From positions 372,001 to 436,000 of the forward strand of contig JADKGN010000004.1 of the NCBI GenBank assembly GCA_016722705.1: a stretch of 64,000 nt of DNA. The letters run 5' to 3'. Within the stretch, counting starts at the first letter, position 1. Every line of letters begins with the position of its first letter. The DNA comes from Candidatus Dechloromonas phosphoritropha (GTDB taxonomy: Bacteria > Pseudomonadota > Gammaproteobacteria > Burkholderiales > Rhodocyclaceae). Below are positions 9,469-18,302 of this stretch, one piece after another. Made by a program: the position numbers and the translations under genes. The notes under the pieces are model-generated. The model was given only the letters and a program-made list of their open reading frames with translations. It was not told the origin of the DNA and did no database searches.

Positions 9469-10559
9469 GGTCTTGCCTCCTGAAGGGGAATGATCCGCCC
9501 GGCACTGCGCCGGGTCTTGTCCAGCACCTGCCCGGCCAGCTGACCGCAGGCGGCGTCGATGTCGCCTCCGCGCGTCTTGCGCGTCGTGGTGACGATGCCC
9601 GCCCCCATCAGGATGTCGGCAAAACGCCGTACCCGCTCGGCCGGCGAGCGGCGGAACGGGGAACCGGGGAAGGGGTTGAAGGGAATCAGGTTGAATTTGC
9701 AATACACGGTCTTGACGAGCGCCAGCAGTTCGCGGGCGTGGGCATCGCTGTCGTTGATGCCGTCGAGCATGATGTACTCGAAGGTCATGAAATCGCGTGG
9801 CGCCTTTTCCAGATAACGCCGGCAGGCCGCCATCAGTTCCTTCAGCGGATACTTCTGGTTGATCGGCACCAGTTGGTCGCGCAACTTGTCGTTCGGCGCA
9901 TGCAGCGACACTGCCAAGGCCACCGGACATTCGTCGCGCAGGCGGTCCATGACCGGCACCAAGCCGGAGGTGGAAACGGTCACGCGACGCCGCGACAGAC
10001 CATAAGCATTGTCGTCGAGCATCAATTTGAGCGCGGCAACCGAATTCTCGAAATTGGCGAGCGGCTCGCCCATGCCCATCAGCACGACGTTGGAAATGAC
10101 CCGTTCATCGCCGTGGACCGCACCCATCGCCTTGTTGGCGAGCCACACCTGGCCGATGATTTCCGCCACCGTCAGGTTACGGTTGAAACCCTGCTTGCCG
10201 GTCGAACAGAAGGCACAGTCGAGCGCGCAGCCGGCTTGTGTGGACACGCAGAGCGTGCCTCTATCGTCTTCGGGAATGAACACCGTTTCGACGGCATTGC
10301 CGTTGCCAACGTCGATCAAAAACTTGCGCGTGCCGTCGTCCGACATTTTGTCGGAAACGACTGTCGGTGGCGCGACGACCGCCTGCGCCTTGAGCTTCTC
10401 GCGGAGGCTTTTGGCGATGTCGGTCATGGCAGCGAAATCCGCCACGCCGGAACGATGGATCCAGCGCAGCACCTGCTTGGCGCGGAAGGGCTTCTCACCC
10501 TGTTCCGCGAACCAGGCAGTGAGGCCTTCCGCATCGAAATCCAGCAGATTGACGGTCAT
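9453..10559 (-). CDS. rlmN: 23S rRNA (A2503-C2)/tRNA (A37-C2) methyltransferase RlmN
   Basis: A 368-residue radical-SAM methyltransferase with the cluster motif CALDCAFCSTG (CxxxCxxC, near residues 114-121) and the GMGEP motif that contacts SAM. It methylates A2503 of 23S rRNA and A37 of some tRNAs. It lies directly downstream of ndk (10 bp gap), the usual ndk-rlmN-pilF-rodZ order. Confidence 0.96.
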   Translation of the reverse strand: MTVNLLDFDAEGLTAWFAEQGEKPFRAKQVLRWIHRSGVADFAAMTDIAKSLREKLKAQAVVAPPTVVSDKMSDDGTRKFLIDVGNGNAVETVFIPEDDRGTLCVSTQAGCALDCAFCSTGKQGFNRNLTVAEIIGQVWLANKAMGAVHGDERVISNVVLMGMGEPLANFENSVAALKLMLDDNAYGLSRRRVTVSTSGLVPVMDRLRDECPVALAVSLHAPNDKLRDQLVPINQKYPLKELMAACRRYLEKAPRDFMTFEYIMLDGINDSDAHARELLALVKTVYCKFNLIPFNPFPGSPFRRSPAERVRRFADILMGAGIVTTTRKTRGGDIDAACGQLAGQVLDKTRRSAGRIIPLQEARPWVDR

Positions 10560-10569
10560 GCAGTCTTGC

Positions 10570-10998
10570 TTAGCGACCGGAATAAACGTTCATGCCGGGG
10601 AAGAAAAAGCCGATTTCGACTGCGGCGGTTTCCGGGGCATCCGAGCCGTGCACGGCGTTGGCGTCGATGGATTCGGCGAAATCGGCGCGGATGGTGCCCG
10701 CTGCGGCTTCCTTCGGGTTGGTGGCGCCCATCAGTTCGCGGTTCTTGGCAATAGCGCTCTCACCTTCCAGCACCTGGATCATCACCGGGCCGGAAATCAT
10801 GAAATCAACCAGATCCTTGAAGAAAGGACGGGCCTTGTGCACGGCATAGAACTGGCCAGCTTCCTGCGGCGACAGCCAGGCCATCTTGGCGGCGACGACC
10901 TTGAGGCCGTTGGATTCGAAACGGGAGTAAATCTTGCCGATGACGTTCTTGGCGACGGCGTCAGGTTTGATGATGGAGAGAGTGCGTTCGATGGCCAT
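10570..10998 (-). CDS. ndk: Nucleoside diphosphate kinase
   Basis: A 142-residue NDP kinase starting MAIERTLSIIKPDAV, with the phosphorylated histidine in NAVHGSDAPETA. It equilibrates nucleoside tri- and diphosphate pools. The length is typical of the family. It opens the ndk-rlmN-pilF-rodZ-ispG-hisS-yfgM-bamB-der run. Confidence 0.97.
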   Translation of the reverse strand: MAIERTLSIIKPDAVAKNVIGKIYSRFESNGLKVVAAKMAWLSPQEAGQFYAVHKARPFFKDLVDFMISGPVMIQVLEGESAIAKNRELMGATNPKEAAAGTIRADFAESIDANAVHGSDAPETAAVEIGFFFPGMNVYSGR

Positions 10999-11069
10999 TT
11001 GATTGCTCCGCGGTGCTAGACAGTTGAAAAACAGACAATTTTAGCAGATAAGCGGCAAACGCGCCCCGC

Positions 11070-11753
11070 TCAGCGCGGCGTGTTTGCCGCCAGTTCCACC
11101 AGCAGTGGGTCGCGCAGGCGGGCGAATTGCCGTGGCGCAACGTATTGCAGCAATTCCTTGCCATCCTTGTCGACCACCACGTCAAGACCGAACTTCGGGT
11201 ACAGCAGATGCGTCCGCTTTTCGGAAACGACGATGCGCTCGCCCGGCTCGCCAAAGCGCTGGATGACCGTGGCCTCGTCAAGGTTCACTGTCGGGATGAC
11301 GCTGATGGCGCGGATCGGCAGCCGGTCGGCCGCCGCCAGATCGTCCGGATGTAGCGTGATGCGGCGCGTCGTGCTCTCCATGTGCTTGGCCTTGACGGCG
11401 CGCTCGCGCATCGCGGAAATCGCGTCTTCCGCGGCGTCGACCGTAACGATCATCCGAGCCAGCACAAAACCGAGCGGCACCTGCGAATAGTAGGCTTCGA
11501 GCGAGCCGATCTCGTTCGGCTCGGCGATGATCGCCACCTCGATCTCGTCGCCGAGGCGCCGCCGCACGTCGCCCAGCGTGCTTACGCCCGGTTTCAGCCC
11601 AAAGACCTCGTTGCCGCCCTGCCCGTCGACGACGATCTGCCATGGCAGATTGGCGTTCGGGTCGACACCTTCCTGCCTGCCGGAACCGGGGATGAAAAAC
11701 GGCACGATCAGCGCGATCAGGATAAGGGCAATCAGGGACAGGGCGAATTTCAT
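11070..11753 (-). CDS. Hypothetical membrane-anchored protein
   Basis: A 227-residue protein not assigned to a named family. It has an N-terminal hydrophobic helix (about residues 2-20) and then a soluble, probably periplasmic domain. The chosen ATG at 11751-11753 overlaps the stop of the upstream gene by 4 bp, while the longer open frame would begin inside that gene. No catalytic motif is evident. Codon use and GC match the neighbouring housekeeping genes, so it is likely native. Confidence 0.75.
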   Translation of the reverse strand: MKFALSLIALILIALIVPFFIPGSGRQEGVDPNANLPWQIVVDGQGGNEVFGLKPGVSTLGDVRRRLGDEIEVAIIAEPNEIGSLEAYYSQVPLGFVLARMIVTVDAAEDAISAMRERAVKAKHMESTTRRITLHPDDLAAADRLPIRAISVIPTVNLDEATVIQRFGEPGERIVVSEKRTHLLYPKFGLDVVVDKDGKELLQYVAPRQFARLRDPLLVELAANTPR

Positions 11754-12187
11754 GGGGCGTAAAGCATTGGGTAATGGCCGATTGTGCCACAGCCAGAGTG
11801 CCGGCAATGGCGCGGGCGCTCGCTCACTTGTTTGCGGAACATCGTGACCGCGCGATCAAGCGCCGAACGTGGCGACAAAGCCAATAGCGACTGCAACGCC
11901 GCGATGCATTCGTCGTCGAACTCGGGCACGGGCGGCTGCGGCTTCTTTTCCGCATCCCGAACCGCCTGCCGGGCCAGCCTGCGGCGCTCGGCATTTGACG
12001 GTGCGTTCGTTTCGCGCGCGACGCGTCGCGCAAAAGCCTTCATCGCCTCGAAGACCGGCTCATTGTTCGGGCCGCGCAACTGGGCGAGACGATACTTGGG
12101 CAGATCGTCGATGGCTTCATCCTCGAACAGCGCTGTGGTTCCCTGCGCCAAGGATGTATCGCCAGCCGGTTGTAGTTGCGCGCACAC
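11750..12187 (-). CDS. Hypothetical protein, probably the C-terminal half of a frame-disrupted gene
   Basis: The frame reads a hydrophilic 145-residue protein with an Arg/Glu-rich helical middle and a His/Cys-rich tail (RHCRHSGCG). Its first ATG-equivalent lies inside the preceding frame with no clear ribosome-binding site. The sequence after residue 3 (QLQPAGDTSLAQGTTALFED) reads naturally as a continuation of the 12117-12524 frame before that frame degenerates. The best reading is one gene of about 258 codons broken by a frameshift near 12175-12187. Function unknown. Confidence 0.55.
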   Translation of the reverse strand: MCAQLQPAGDTSLAQGTTALFEDEAIDDLPKYRLAQLRGPNNEPVFEAMKAFARRVARETNAPSNAERRRLARQAVRDAEKKPQPPVPEFDDECIAALQSLLALSPRSALDRAVTMFRKQVSERPRHCRHSGCGTIGHYPMLYAP

Positions 12188-12524
12188 TGGCCCAGAAGGT
12201 GTTGGCGCCAGCCATCACGGCAAGCGACGCCAGCACCACGCCATTGAGGCATGAATGAAAAGCGAGCGGCGCGTCGGGCCGGATATCCACCAGGTCGCCG
12301 CGCGCATCATCGGTCACGGACTGCGCCAACAGGTCCAGTAGGGCATCGTCGAGCACCGCTCCGGCAAGGTGAAAAACCGGCACGCAGCCATCGTCCAGCA
12401 GGAGCCAGAGTCGCGCCTGCTCGTCGCGGTCATGCCCCACCAGCATGGCACCGGGCAACCAGAGGCATTCGCGCCAGCGGCGGCCGGGAACGACATCCGA
12501 TGAATCGCGCCGTGCGGCGAACAT
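12117..12524 (-). CDS. Hypothetical protein, probably the N-terminal half of a frame-disrupted gene
   Basis: The ATG at 12522-12524 is preceded by AAGGAGG ten bases upstream, so a gene clearly starts here. The first 112 or so residues read as a globular domain (LWLLLDDGCVPVFHLAG). The last roughly 23 codons (from TTTGWRY) look like out-of-frame sequence of the overlapping downstream frame. No family was recognised. The two frames overlap by 71 bp, unusually long for separate neighbours here. Confidence 0.55.
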   Translation of the reverse strand: MFAARRDSSDVVPGRRWRECLWLPGAMLVGHDRDEQARLWLLLDDGCVPVFHLAGAVLDDALLDLLAQSVTDDARGDLVDIRPDAPLAFHSCLNGVVLASLAVMAGANTFWASVRATTTGWRYILGAGNHSAVRG

Positions 12525-12688
12525 TGAGCAAATCCCTCCTTGGAAGCGAATTTCCCGAATCCGGCCCGTTTTCCGGGTTGACCGTGGCATCGCGGGCGGT
12601 ACGGACAGTGAGTGCGGTATCGCCGAATACAGGCTCAAAATATGAGCCTCACAAGGCGTTATCATGCGGGCGTCCATTGGATGAGAAA

Positions 12689-12763
12689 ATGACAACATCC
12701 ACTCAAATCCGCATGGCCTGGCTGTGCTGGCTGGTCGCGGTCATGCTGTTCTTCTCCGGCTAA
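12689..12763 (+). CDS. 24-codon membrane peptide or truncated gene start
   Basis: An ATG opens a 24-residue reading frame with a hydrophobic C-terminal half (MAWLCWLVAVMLFFSG). Its stop codon TAA is supplied by the first bases of the IS4-type inverted repeat, so this is most simply the N-terminus of a gene cut by the insertion. No downstream remainder was found on the far side at 15564. An intact small peptide is less likely. Confidence 0.3.
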   Translation: MTTSTQIRMAWLCWLVAVMLFFSG

Positions 12764-12980
12764 TTGGGAGCCGGCGGGGTCATTTTGTTACTGCTTGCGG
12801 TGGGCTTTGTCTTGAACCTGGCCGCCATTGCGAGATGGTTTATTCGGTAGCCATAAGCTTGGCAAATAGGCATCTTGATATCGCGAAAGAACAGCTCGAC
12901 ATCCCAGCGTTGGAAATACAGATCCGCCTGTTCCGAGGCCGCGTAGCGCGACGCATCGGTCAGGGTCGTCACGAGATAAA

Positions 12981-14837
12981 CCTAGAAACCGTAGTTGGAC
13001 GCTCCCGATGGTGCGTTTGGGCGGGTGGCTGGCGCGAAGCGACAACGCGGCAGGCTCATGCCTGCAAGGTGGAGCGACAAAACCAGACGCCCGACCGGAC
13101 GTGCCAGCGGGTGCGTAGCGCGCTCACCCATCGGGTGATCTTTGTCAAAGGCACGAAAGCTAGTATTCATGAGGCTTCTCAAAGGAATCCAAGCGGTCAA
13201 CTGCGGTTTTTAGTCACTAACCAGTTCAATCATCACAAATCATGAGAAGAATTCAGGATGCGCAAGCCATGGTTGGCACTATGTTGAAGCGGGTCAATGA
13301 GCAGGCCGCAGCGACGACTGAACGTCCCAATCGAGTGAGGTAGTAGCGATAGGTATGAGTGACTTTCTTGATCAAGCCGAGCGTACGCAGTCGGGCAAGT
13401 TGGCGCGACATGGCGGACGGAGTGAGCTTCAGATAGCTGAGAAGATCGGCACGACGCCAACCGTGAATGTTGAACTCGCCGCGTTGCATGGTTTGCAGCA
13501 AGGCTTTCTCGGCAGGATCAAAGAAGTTCACCCCTTTGACACCGGGAGCCGCCCCCAACCGTGGCATGCTCAATCGCTCCAAGTCACGCTCGCCGGCACT
13601 GGGGTCATCGAGGCTGGAGAGGAACGCCAGGTAACGTTGGTTGCAGCCGAGCAGGATGTCGCGCAGGTCGATCAGGCTATAGATTGTCTTCTTCAGGGGC
13701 GCCAATTCTCGGGTGGCGTGCCTGTCCTTGTGTTCCACCTTGCGGTGGTGTTTGAAGAAACTCACGTCATTGACGGTCGTTTCGACCCGCAGTACGCGGG
13801 AGAATTTGTCATACACCTTGACGCCAGCGGCGCCCATGGTGTGCTTGATGCAGCGCCCCTCGATACGGGTGGACAACCGGGAACCGATCTCCTGGGCCAG
13901 TTGTGGCGTGACCTTCTTGCCCAGAAAGCTGGAGACGCGTTCTGCGTTGGCGGCCAAGACCGCTTGGCGCGAAATGGCGTCATACAGTGGAACCCATATC
14001 TGCTCACTGCGAAACATCAGGTCGGTGGAGTATTCGACTTGGCGCAGGCTCCAGTGATACGAGGATCCAAAGACGTCAAGCACTGGGCACAACCACTGCG
14101 CATAGCGATCCAGTCGCGGGTGAAGTACGTCGGGACTGAACGCATCCGCCAGCGCCTGCGCCTGCGCGATGTCGGCGACACGCAGGAAGGCGTTGTCCTG
14201 CTGGAGGAAGTCGATCCTTTCTCGCGTCAGAGTTCTTGCCAGAGCGCTGTGACCATTACAGTAGAACTGCAACCCGAACGGTGCCCACGTCGGCACACGC
14301 AGGTAGCACAACCCCAGTTCCTCGTCGATGAAATAGAAGTAGTCGTGCAGGCACTTGCCTTGATCGGGGCGCAGGTAAGTCTTGCCACTGCCTTTGTCAT
14401 GCCACGGTTTGTAGCTCGGACAGGCTTCCATGGCCGAGAGCACATGCACCAAACCCGGTGCGTCGCCGCGACCGGCGAGCACTCGCGCGACCAACTCTTC
14501 CTTGCGAATATGGCTTTTGCTGACGTGCTCGATTTCAATACCCGCCGCCAGACACACCTCCTGCGCACGCTCACGAATGCGATCTCGCAGCGGCTCGGCA
14601 AATCGCGGGTAGTCGAATACCCGAATTCCGTGCGTGTACAAATAACTCGTCATTCCTGCCGCGTAGCACGCACCAGGCAGCGTGCCGGTGATAATGATCC
14701 GGTCAAAGCACGAAAGCACACCATGCATGTTCGTCGCGTATCGTTCCGCCAGAGCCATCGCCAACATGATCGCCTCCTCGGTCATTCGTCAGGCTTCTAT
14801 CGTAATACCTGTTTGGTTCCGGCTCGTCCGGCTTAGG
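12981..14837 (-). mobile_element. Nested insertion element encoding a 510-residue MarR-like protein
   Basis: This 1857-bp segment interrupts the IS4 transposase frame exactly. It is flanked by a perfect 5-bp duplication ATAAA (12976-12980 and 14838-14842), and removing it with one repeat restores the IS4 reading across QSIY|LVTT. The ends share CCTA and a weak inverted similarity over about 20 bp. The only substantial gene is the minus-strand CDS 13253-14785. The sequence therefore shows directly that this unit transposed. Confidence 0.8.
13253..14785 (-). CDS. Putative transposition protein of the nested element (often annotated as hypothetical or MarR-like)
   Basis: A 510-residue protein. 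The first 350 residues form a large domain of unrecognised fold (FDRIIITGTLPGACYAAG, YFYFIDEELGLCYLRVPTWAPF, STRIEGRCIKHTMG). The C-terminal 90 residues resemble a winged helix (LSYLKLTPSAMSRQLARLRTLGLIKKV), which explains MarR-type naming in databases. Conserved acidic residues exist (FIDEELG, RIEG), but a standard DDE or HUH catalytic set could not be assigned. Its position as the only gene of a unit with a 5-bp target duplication argues it is the transposase. Confidence 0.7.
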   Translation of the reverse strand: MTEEAIMLAMALAERYATNMHGVLSCFDRIIITGTLPGACYAAGMTSYLYTHGIRVFDYPRFAEPLRDRIRERAQEVCLAAGIEIEHVSKSHIRKEELVARVLAGRGDAPGLVHVLSAMEACPSYKPWHDKGSGKTYLRPDQGKCLHDYFYFIDEELGLCYLRVPTWAPFGLQFYCNGHSALARTLTRERIDFLQQDNAFLRVADIAQAQALADAFSPDVLHPRLDRYAQWLCPVLDVFGSSYHWSLRQVEYSTDLMFRSEQIWVPLYDAISRQAVLAANAERVSSFLGKKVTPQLAQEIGSRLSTRIEGRCIKHTMGAAGVKVYDKFSRVLRVETTVNDVSFFKHHRKVEHKDRHATRELAPLKKTIYSLIDLRDILLGCNQRYLAFLSSLDDPSAGERDLERLSMPRLGAAPGVKGVNFFDPAEKALLQTMQRGEFNIHGWRRADLLSYLKLTPSAMSRQLARLRTLGLIKKVTHTYRYYLTRLGRSVVAAACSLTRFNIVPTMACAS

Positions 14838-15663
14838 ATAAATGGACTGGTTGCGCATACCAGGAGCGGTGATCGTCACCTTGATCTGGCGCAGATTGAG
14901 ATGGTCGGGAAGCGTCAGCCATTCCTCATGAGAGTAGCTCAGATTCTTGTTCCAGACAGGCTTGGGCCACGTCATCAGCAAATCGTCCGGTCCCAGCACT
15001 GCTGCAGTTGCGGCTGCCTCTACGGACGTCCGTCGCGCCAAGGTCATAACGGTGTCCACGCCCAGTTCCTGGAATTTCCAGACGTCGTAGTAGCTGCAAA
15101 AACCCTAGTTGCCCATCGTGATGTCGCCCCGTTTGAACTCTCCCCATTGCTGGTGCAAAAGAGTCGGTTCGCCGTCTTTGGAGTGACCCAGCGACCACCA
15201 CCACGCGCCGATTTCTCTACCAGCGATTCCGTCTCCGTTGCTGCAAGTGTTCGGCAGTGTGCTTGATTATGCGATGTAGTCCGCTTGGTTCCAGTTTGCC
15301 TCTCGCCTGACAGTACGCCGAGGTCGATGTGGAACGCAGTGGCATCGAGCGGGCAGCGGGAAACGCTTGCATCTTGCGAACGACCTCCTGGCAACCGCCA
15401 TCTGCGTCAAGAACCTGGGTGAAAAATCCCCGGAAGGTGTTCGCCTTGCTGAATATCCGCCGCCGACTGAAAATTACCTCCCGGCTCATTACCCAGTAGA
15501 TGAAATTCCGGGAGGAAAAGCGCACCATTTATCATGCTCAATTCGCTCATTTACCCAATTAGCATTCAAATGGAATTCGGTCGTTTCGGCTTAACTTGGC
15601 ACCATTTGGGTCTATCCCAGATTTCCCGCACCGCGCCGCGCGCCCGCCCGCCGCCCAGGCGAA

Positions 15664-15895
15664 TATGAGCTTATCCGTAAATAGTGAATAATCACAACCC
15701 ATGCGCGACGATCGCGTTTGGAGCGATGATGGCAAAAGCCAAATCATGCGAAGCGACCGAGGAATTCTGGAAGCACGTTGAGCCACTGATTCCGATACGC
15801 CAGCAACTGGCGGATCAGAGCTACGTCTGCAAGGCTGGCGGTGGGCGCAAGCCCAATGAACCCAGGCTGGTCTTCGATGCGATTGTTTTCAAGGC
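15664..15895 (+). mobile_element. IS5-family element, 5' fragment
   Basis: GAGCTTATCCGTAAATAG-type terminal sequence near 15664 precedes an ATG at 15729 that opens the N-terminal region of an IS5 transposase (MAKAKSCEATEEFWKHVEPL, then AGGGRKPNEPRLVFDAIVF). Homology stops near 15895 and the frame then runs into antisense rsmE sequence. Only about 55 transposase codons survive, with no catalytic residues, so the fragment is inert. It truncates rsmE. Confidence 0.7.
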
Positions 15896-16125
15896 GGACT
15901 CGCGTTCGACGTCGTGCCAGGTCCCCAGTGCGGCAAGCACGCGATCCTTCTCGATGCGCTTGATACGCGCCTCGTTTTCGCCACCTCGTCCGTCGAACAG
16001 CACGATTCCCAGGCCCCCAGCGGCAAGCGCGGGACATGCACGGCATGGCGCGCCACCGGCTCGAGCAGGTCGATATAGGCACCCGGCGTAAGCACCTCAC
16101 GGCAGTCAAAACGCAGCTGGTTCAT
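15896..16125 (-). pseudogene. rsmE: rsmE remnant (16S rRNA m3U1498 methyltransferase, N-terminal PUA-like part)
   Basis: From the ATG at 16123-16125 the minus strand reads an RsmE-type N-terminus (MNQLRFDCREVL...PVARHAVHVPRLPLGAWE). A frameshift follows near 16006, after which the adjacent frame continues with the RsmE pattern LFDGRGGENEARIKRIEKDR. The gene is then cut by the IS5 fragment at about 15895, removing the whole SPOUT methyltransferase domain. Identification rests on the characteristic H-x-x-VPRLPLG and LFDGRGGE pattern. Confidence 0.7.
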
Positions 16126-16165
16126 CAATGCTATTATGTGCAAAATCAAAGCACAGGTGAAAAAT

Positions 16166-16723
16166 ATGGTGTCATTGAACCCACCAGTCTGCGACTTCGG
16201 TTTGCCGGCCACCGACTTTGATCTACCCGGCACCGACGGGCACCGCCACACGCTGGCCAATTGCCGGGGGCCAAACGGCCTGCTGGTAATGTTCATCTGC
16301 AACCACTGCCCCTACGTCAAGGCCGTCATCGAGCGCATCGTGCGCGATACCCGCGAACTGGCCGCCTTCGGCATCGGCAGCGTGGCGATCATGAGCAACG
16401 ACGTGGCGACTTATCCCGAGGATTCGCTCGAGCACATGACCCAACTGGCGCAGCAGCTCGGCTTCCCCTTCCCCTACCTTTACGACGAATCCCAGGCGGT
16501 GGCACGCGCCTATGACGCCGTGTGCACGCCGGATTTCTTCGGCTACAACGGCAGGCTGGAGCTTCAGTATCGCGGGCGTCTCGATGCCTCGGGACGCAAT
16601 CCGAACCCGCCCGACGCTCCGCGCGAACTGTTCGCAGCGATGCGCCAGATCGCCAAAAGCGGACAAGGCCCCACAGAGCAGACAGCGTCAATCGGCTGCT
16701 CGATCAAGTGGCGAGCCGACTAA
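16166..16723 (+). CDS. Thioredoxin-fold peroxiredoxin-like protein
   Basis: A 185-residue AhpC/TSA-type protein with CNHCPYV at about residues 45-51, the CxxC-like motif of the redoxin family sometimes annotated as thioredoxin family protein. It probably acts as a cytoplasmic thiol oxidoreductase. The ATG at 16166 is preferred over the frame-opening ATG at 16136 because AGGTG lies six bases before it and homologues begin close to the FxLPATDF segment. It is divergent from rsmE with a 40-bp gap, so it survived the damage next door. Confidence 0.85.
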   Translation: MVSLNPPVCDFGLPATDFDLPGTDGHRHTLANCRGPNGLLVMFICNHCPYVKAVIERIVRDTRELAAFGIGSVAIMSNDVATYPEDSLEHMTQLAQQLGFPFPYLYDESQAVARAYDAVCTPDFFGYNGRLELQYRGRLDASGRNPNPPDAPRELFAAMRQIAKSGQGPTEQTASIGCSIKWRAD

Positions 16724-16736
16724 GGCAGCGTTCTTG

Positions 16737-17036
16737 TTACTGTTCGCGCCCTTCCGCTTGCGCATGCGCATCGAGGCGATCAAGCACGAACCCGGCCACG
16801 TTGCCGACAAGACGATTTCCGACCCGAATCGAGAAGTAGACGCTGTCGGCGATTTTTAGGTGCGCCTGCTCGATCACCTGAACCGGTACCGCAAGCGGCC
16901 TGATTCGAGCCAGTAGTCCATAGGGCAGACGTGTCATCGCGCGCTGCACCTCGTTGATGGCGAGCGCAGCCGCATCTATTGTTTCCTCGGCGAGTTCCTT
17001 GGCGCCGCGAATCTGGCGGAGGGTCTTGGCTTCCAT
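16737..17036 (-). CDS. Hypothetical protein, small helical
   Basis: A 99-residue protein starting MEAKTLRQIRGAKELAEETI. The ATG at 17034-17036 is chosen because AAAGGAA sits 5-6 bases upstream; the longer frame would begin inside the hydrolase gene. It is predicted helical, with an amphipathic N-terminus and no signal peptide or known motif. It follows the alpha/beta hydrolase gene by 11 bp on the same strand, so the two are probably co-transcribed. Confidence 0.75.
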   Translation of the reverse strand: MEAKTLRQIRGAKELAEETIDAAALAINEVQRAMTRLPYGLLARIRPLAVPVQVIEQAHLKIADSVYFSIRVGNRLVGNVAGFVLDRLDAHAQAEGREQ

Positions 17037-17047
17037 GAAAATTCCTT

Positions 17048-17965
17048 TCAGGCGCTCGCGCACCATTGCTTGATCCGGCCATAGACCGCTTCGTCGTGTG
17101 CCAACTGCATGTGCGCTACTCCCGGGAACAGTGCAACGTGTTCGCCTGCCTGCGGCGGTTGCACAAGCCCGTCGCCAAAAAGCCTGGACGCCAGATGTTC
17201 GGGATCGTCGGTCACCGTACCCGCGATCATGTAGTGCTTTGCACTGGCCAACCAGGGCACACTGTCGGTAAAGTCGACACCCTCAAGCAGCGTGCCATGA
17301 CGCAAATCCTTTATCCCCTGGCTGCGCTGGTTGGCGATATCGCCAACCAGCGCGCTCACCGGATGCGGTACCGCGTGCAATAACTTCGTCACCAGATGCC
17401 CCATCCGTTCAAGAGCCGCCCCCTCATGGGGAGTGCCCAGATAAAAGATCCGGCTGACCTTGCTGACCCAGCCCGCCTCGCGACCCGCGCCGTAATGGCA
17501 GGCCGCCCGCAACACCAGCCCGCCCATGCTATGGCCGATCAAAACCAGATCGTCAACCGGCACCGGATAGGCGGCGAGCAAGCGTTCAAGCAGCGTATCG
17601 AGTGTCTGGCCGTTGTAGGCGATCGGCAGGCCGGTGTTGTAACGCAGCGAAAACGGTGTGTAACCGAGATCGTGCTGCAATGCGCTGCCGTAGGAACGCG
17701 CGTGATCGCCAGGAAAACCCCAGGCGCCTTCATGACAGCATAGCCCGTGGACCAGCACGCACAACTTGCCCGTCGGCGACGGACAGGCGGCGTTCAGCGC
17801 TTCCGGCGACAGTTTCAGTGGCAGGTTGTTCCGGTAGAAGGCCATGTCGATGGCCAGCCCATTGTCACGATCGCTCAGGTAATCCCCGAAGCAGCCGTTG
17901 AGGAAACTTGCCGCCGTGTCGCCCCAAGCCGGCCAGGGAGCGGAATTGCTATTTTCGTCGGCCAT
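17048..17965 (-). CDS. Alpha/beta-hydrolase (lipase/esterase-like)
   Basis: A 305-residue hydrolase from the ATG at 17963-17965 (MADENSNS). The nucleophile elbow GHSMGG is at about residue 155 and the oxyanion-hole-type motif LVHGLCCHEGAW at about 72-83; a late DP...H pair (GVAHMQLAHDEAVY) could supply the catalytic His. There is no signal peptide. PGAP1/lipase-like families share this arrangement. The longer frame to 18082 lacks a ribosome-binding site and is not preferred. Substrate unknown. Confidence 0.82.
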   Translation of the reverse strand: MADENSNSAPWPAWGDTAASFLNGCFGDYLSDRDNGLAIDMAFYRNNLPLKLSPEALNAACPSPTGKLCVLVHGLCCHEGAWGFPGDHARSYGSALQHDLGYTPFSLRYNTGLPIAYNGQTLDTLLERLLAAYPVPVDDLVLIGHSMGGLVLRAACHYGAGREAGWVSKVSRIFYLGTPHEGAALERMGHLVTKLLHAVPHPVSALVGDIANQRSQGIKDLRHGTLLEGVDFTDSVPWLASAKHYMIAGTVTDDPEHLASRLFGDGLVQPPQAGEHVALFPGVAHMQLAHDEAVYGRIKQWCASA

Positions 17966-18125
17966 GCCAAATTTCCGTCCGGATGCAATTGATAAGATTT
18001 CGAGCCTACGCCGGAAACGATCACCTAAGTAGGCTACATCGTCAAATTTGTCGCCCCGGCCTATAGTGCTCCCTATTTTCAAGACAGCGGTTTAAGCTGT
18101 GCGCTGTCATGAGGGATGAGAAGTG

Positions 18126-18302
18126 ATGCAAGAAGTGAGGAAGAGGAAGATCCATTCGCCCGAATTCAAGGCGAAGGTAGGGCTGGAGGCCGTGCGAGGG
18201 ATGAAGACGATCAATGAGATTGGTCAGGAGTACGGTGTTCATCCGGTGCAGGTCGGACAGTGGAAGAAGGAGATTCAGGAACAAGCCAAGACATTGCCCT
18301 GA
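18126..18302 (+). pseudogene. IS3-family OrfA fragment
   Basis: Fifty-eight codons read MQEVRKRKIHSPEFKAKVGL...EYGVHPVQVGQWKKEIQEQ, the helix-turn-helix N-terminus of IS3-family OrfA. The frame then stops after KTLP where intact copies continue, so the element was cut at about 18298. No OrfB is present. Confidence 0.75.

Larger units (their letters stand above)
12759..15563 (-). mobile_element. Decayed IS4-family insertion sequence, interrupted by a nested element
   Basis: GCTAATTGGG at 12759-12768 recurs inverted at 15554-15563. On the minus strand, IS4 transposase pieces can be read: an N-terminal part at 15528-15217 (SANT-like TFRGFFTQVLDADGGCQE), a middle part at 15130-14843 (KPVWNKNLSYSHEEW) and, beyond the nested insertion, YLVTTLTDASRY...YFQRWDVELFFRDIK at 12972-12880, which carries the catalytic Glu. 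Frameshifts, in-frame stops and two internal deletions (after RRRNRW and after FFRDIK) make it inactive. No flanking target duplication was seen. Confidence 0.8.

Noticed and set aside
8605..9930. Longer 441-codon version of pilF
   Set aside because: The extension is antiphase rlmN sequence; AGGAGG directly precedes the ATG at 9468.
12724..13245. 173-codon + strand open frame
   Set aside because: It crosses the junction between the IS4 remnant and the nested element and has no motif or start signal.
13253..14785. Genuine MarR-type transcriptional regulator
   Set aside because: 510 residues is far beyond MarR length, only the tail resembles a winged helix, and the gene sits alone in a unit with a target duplication.
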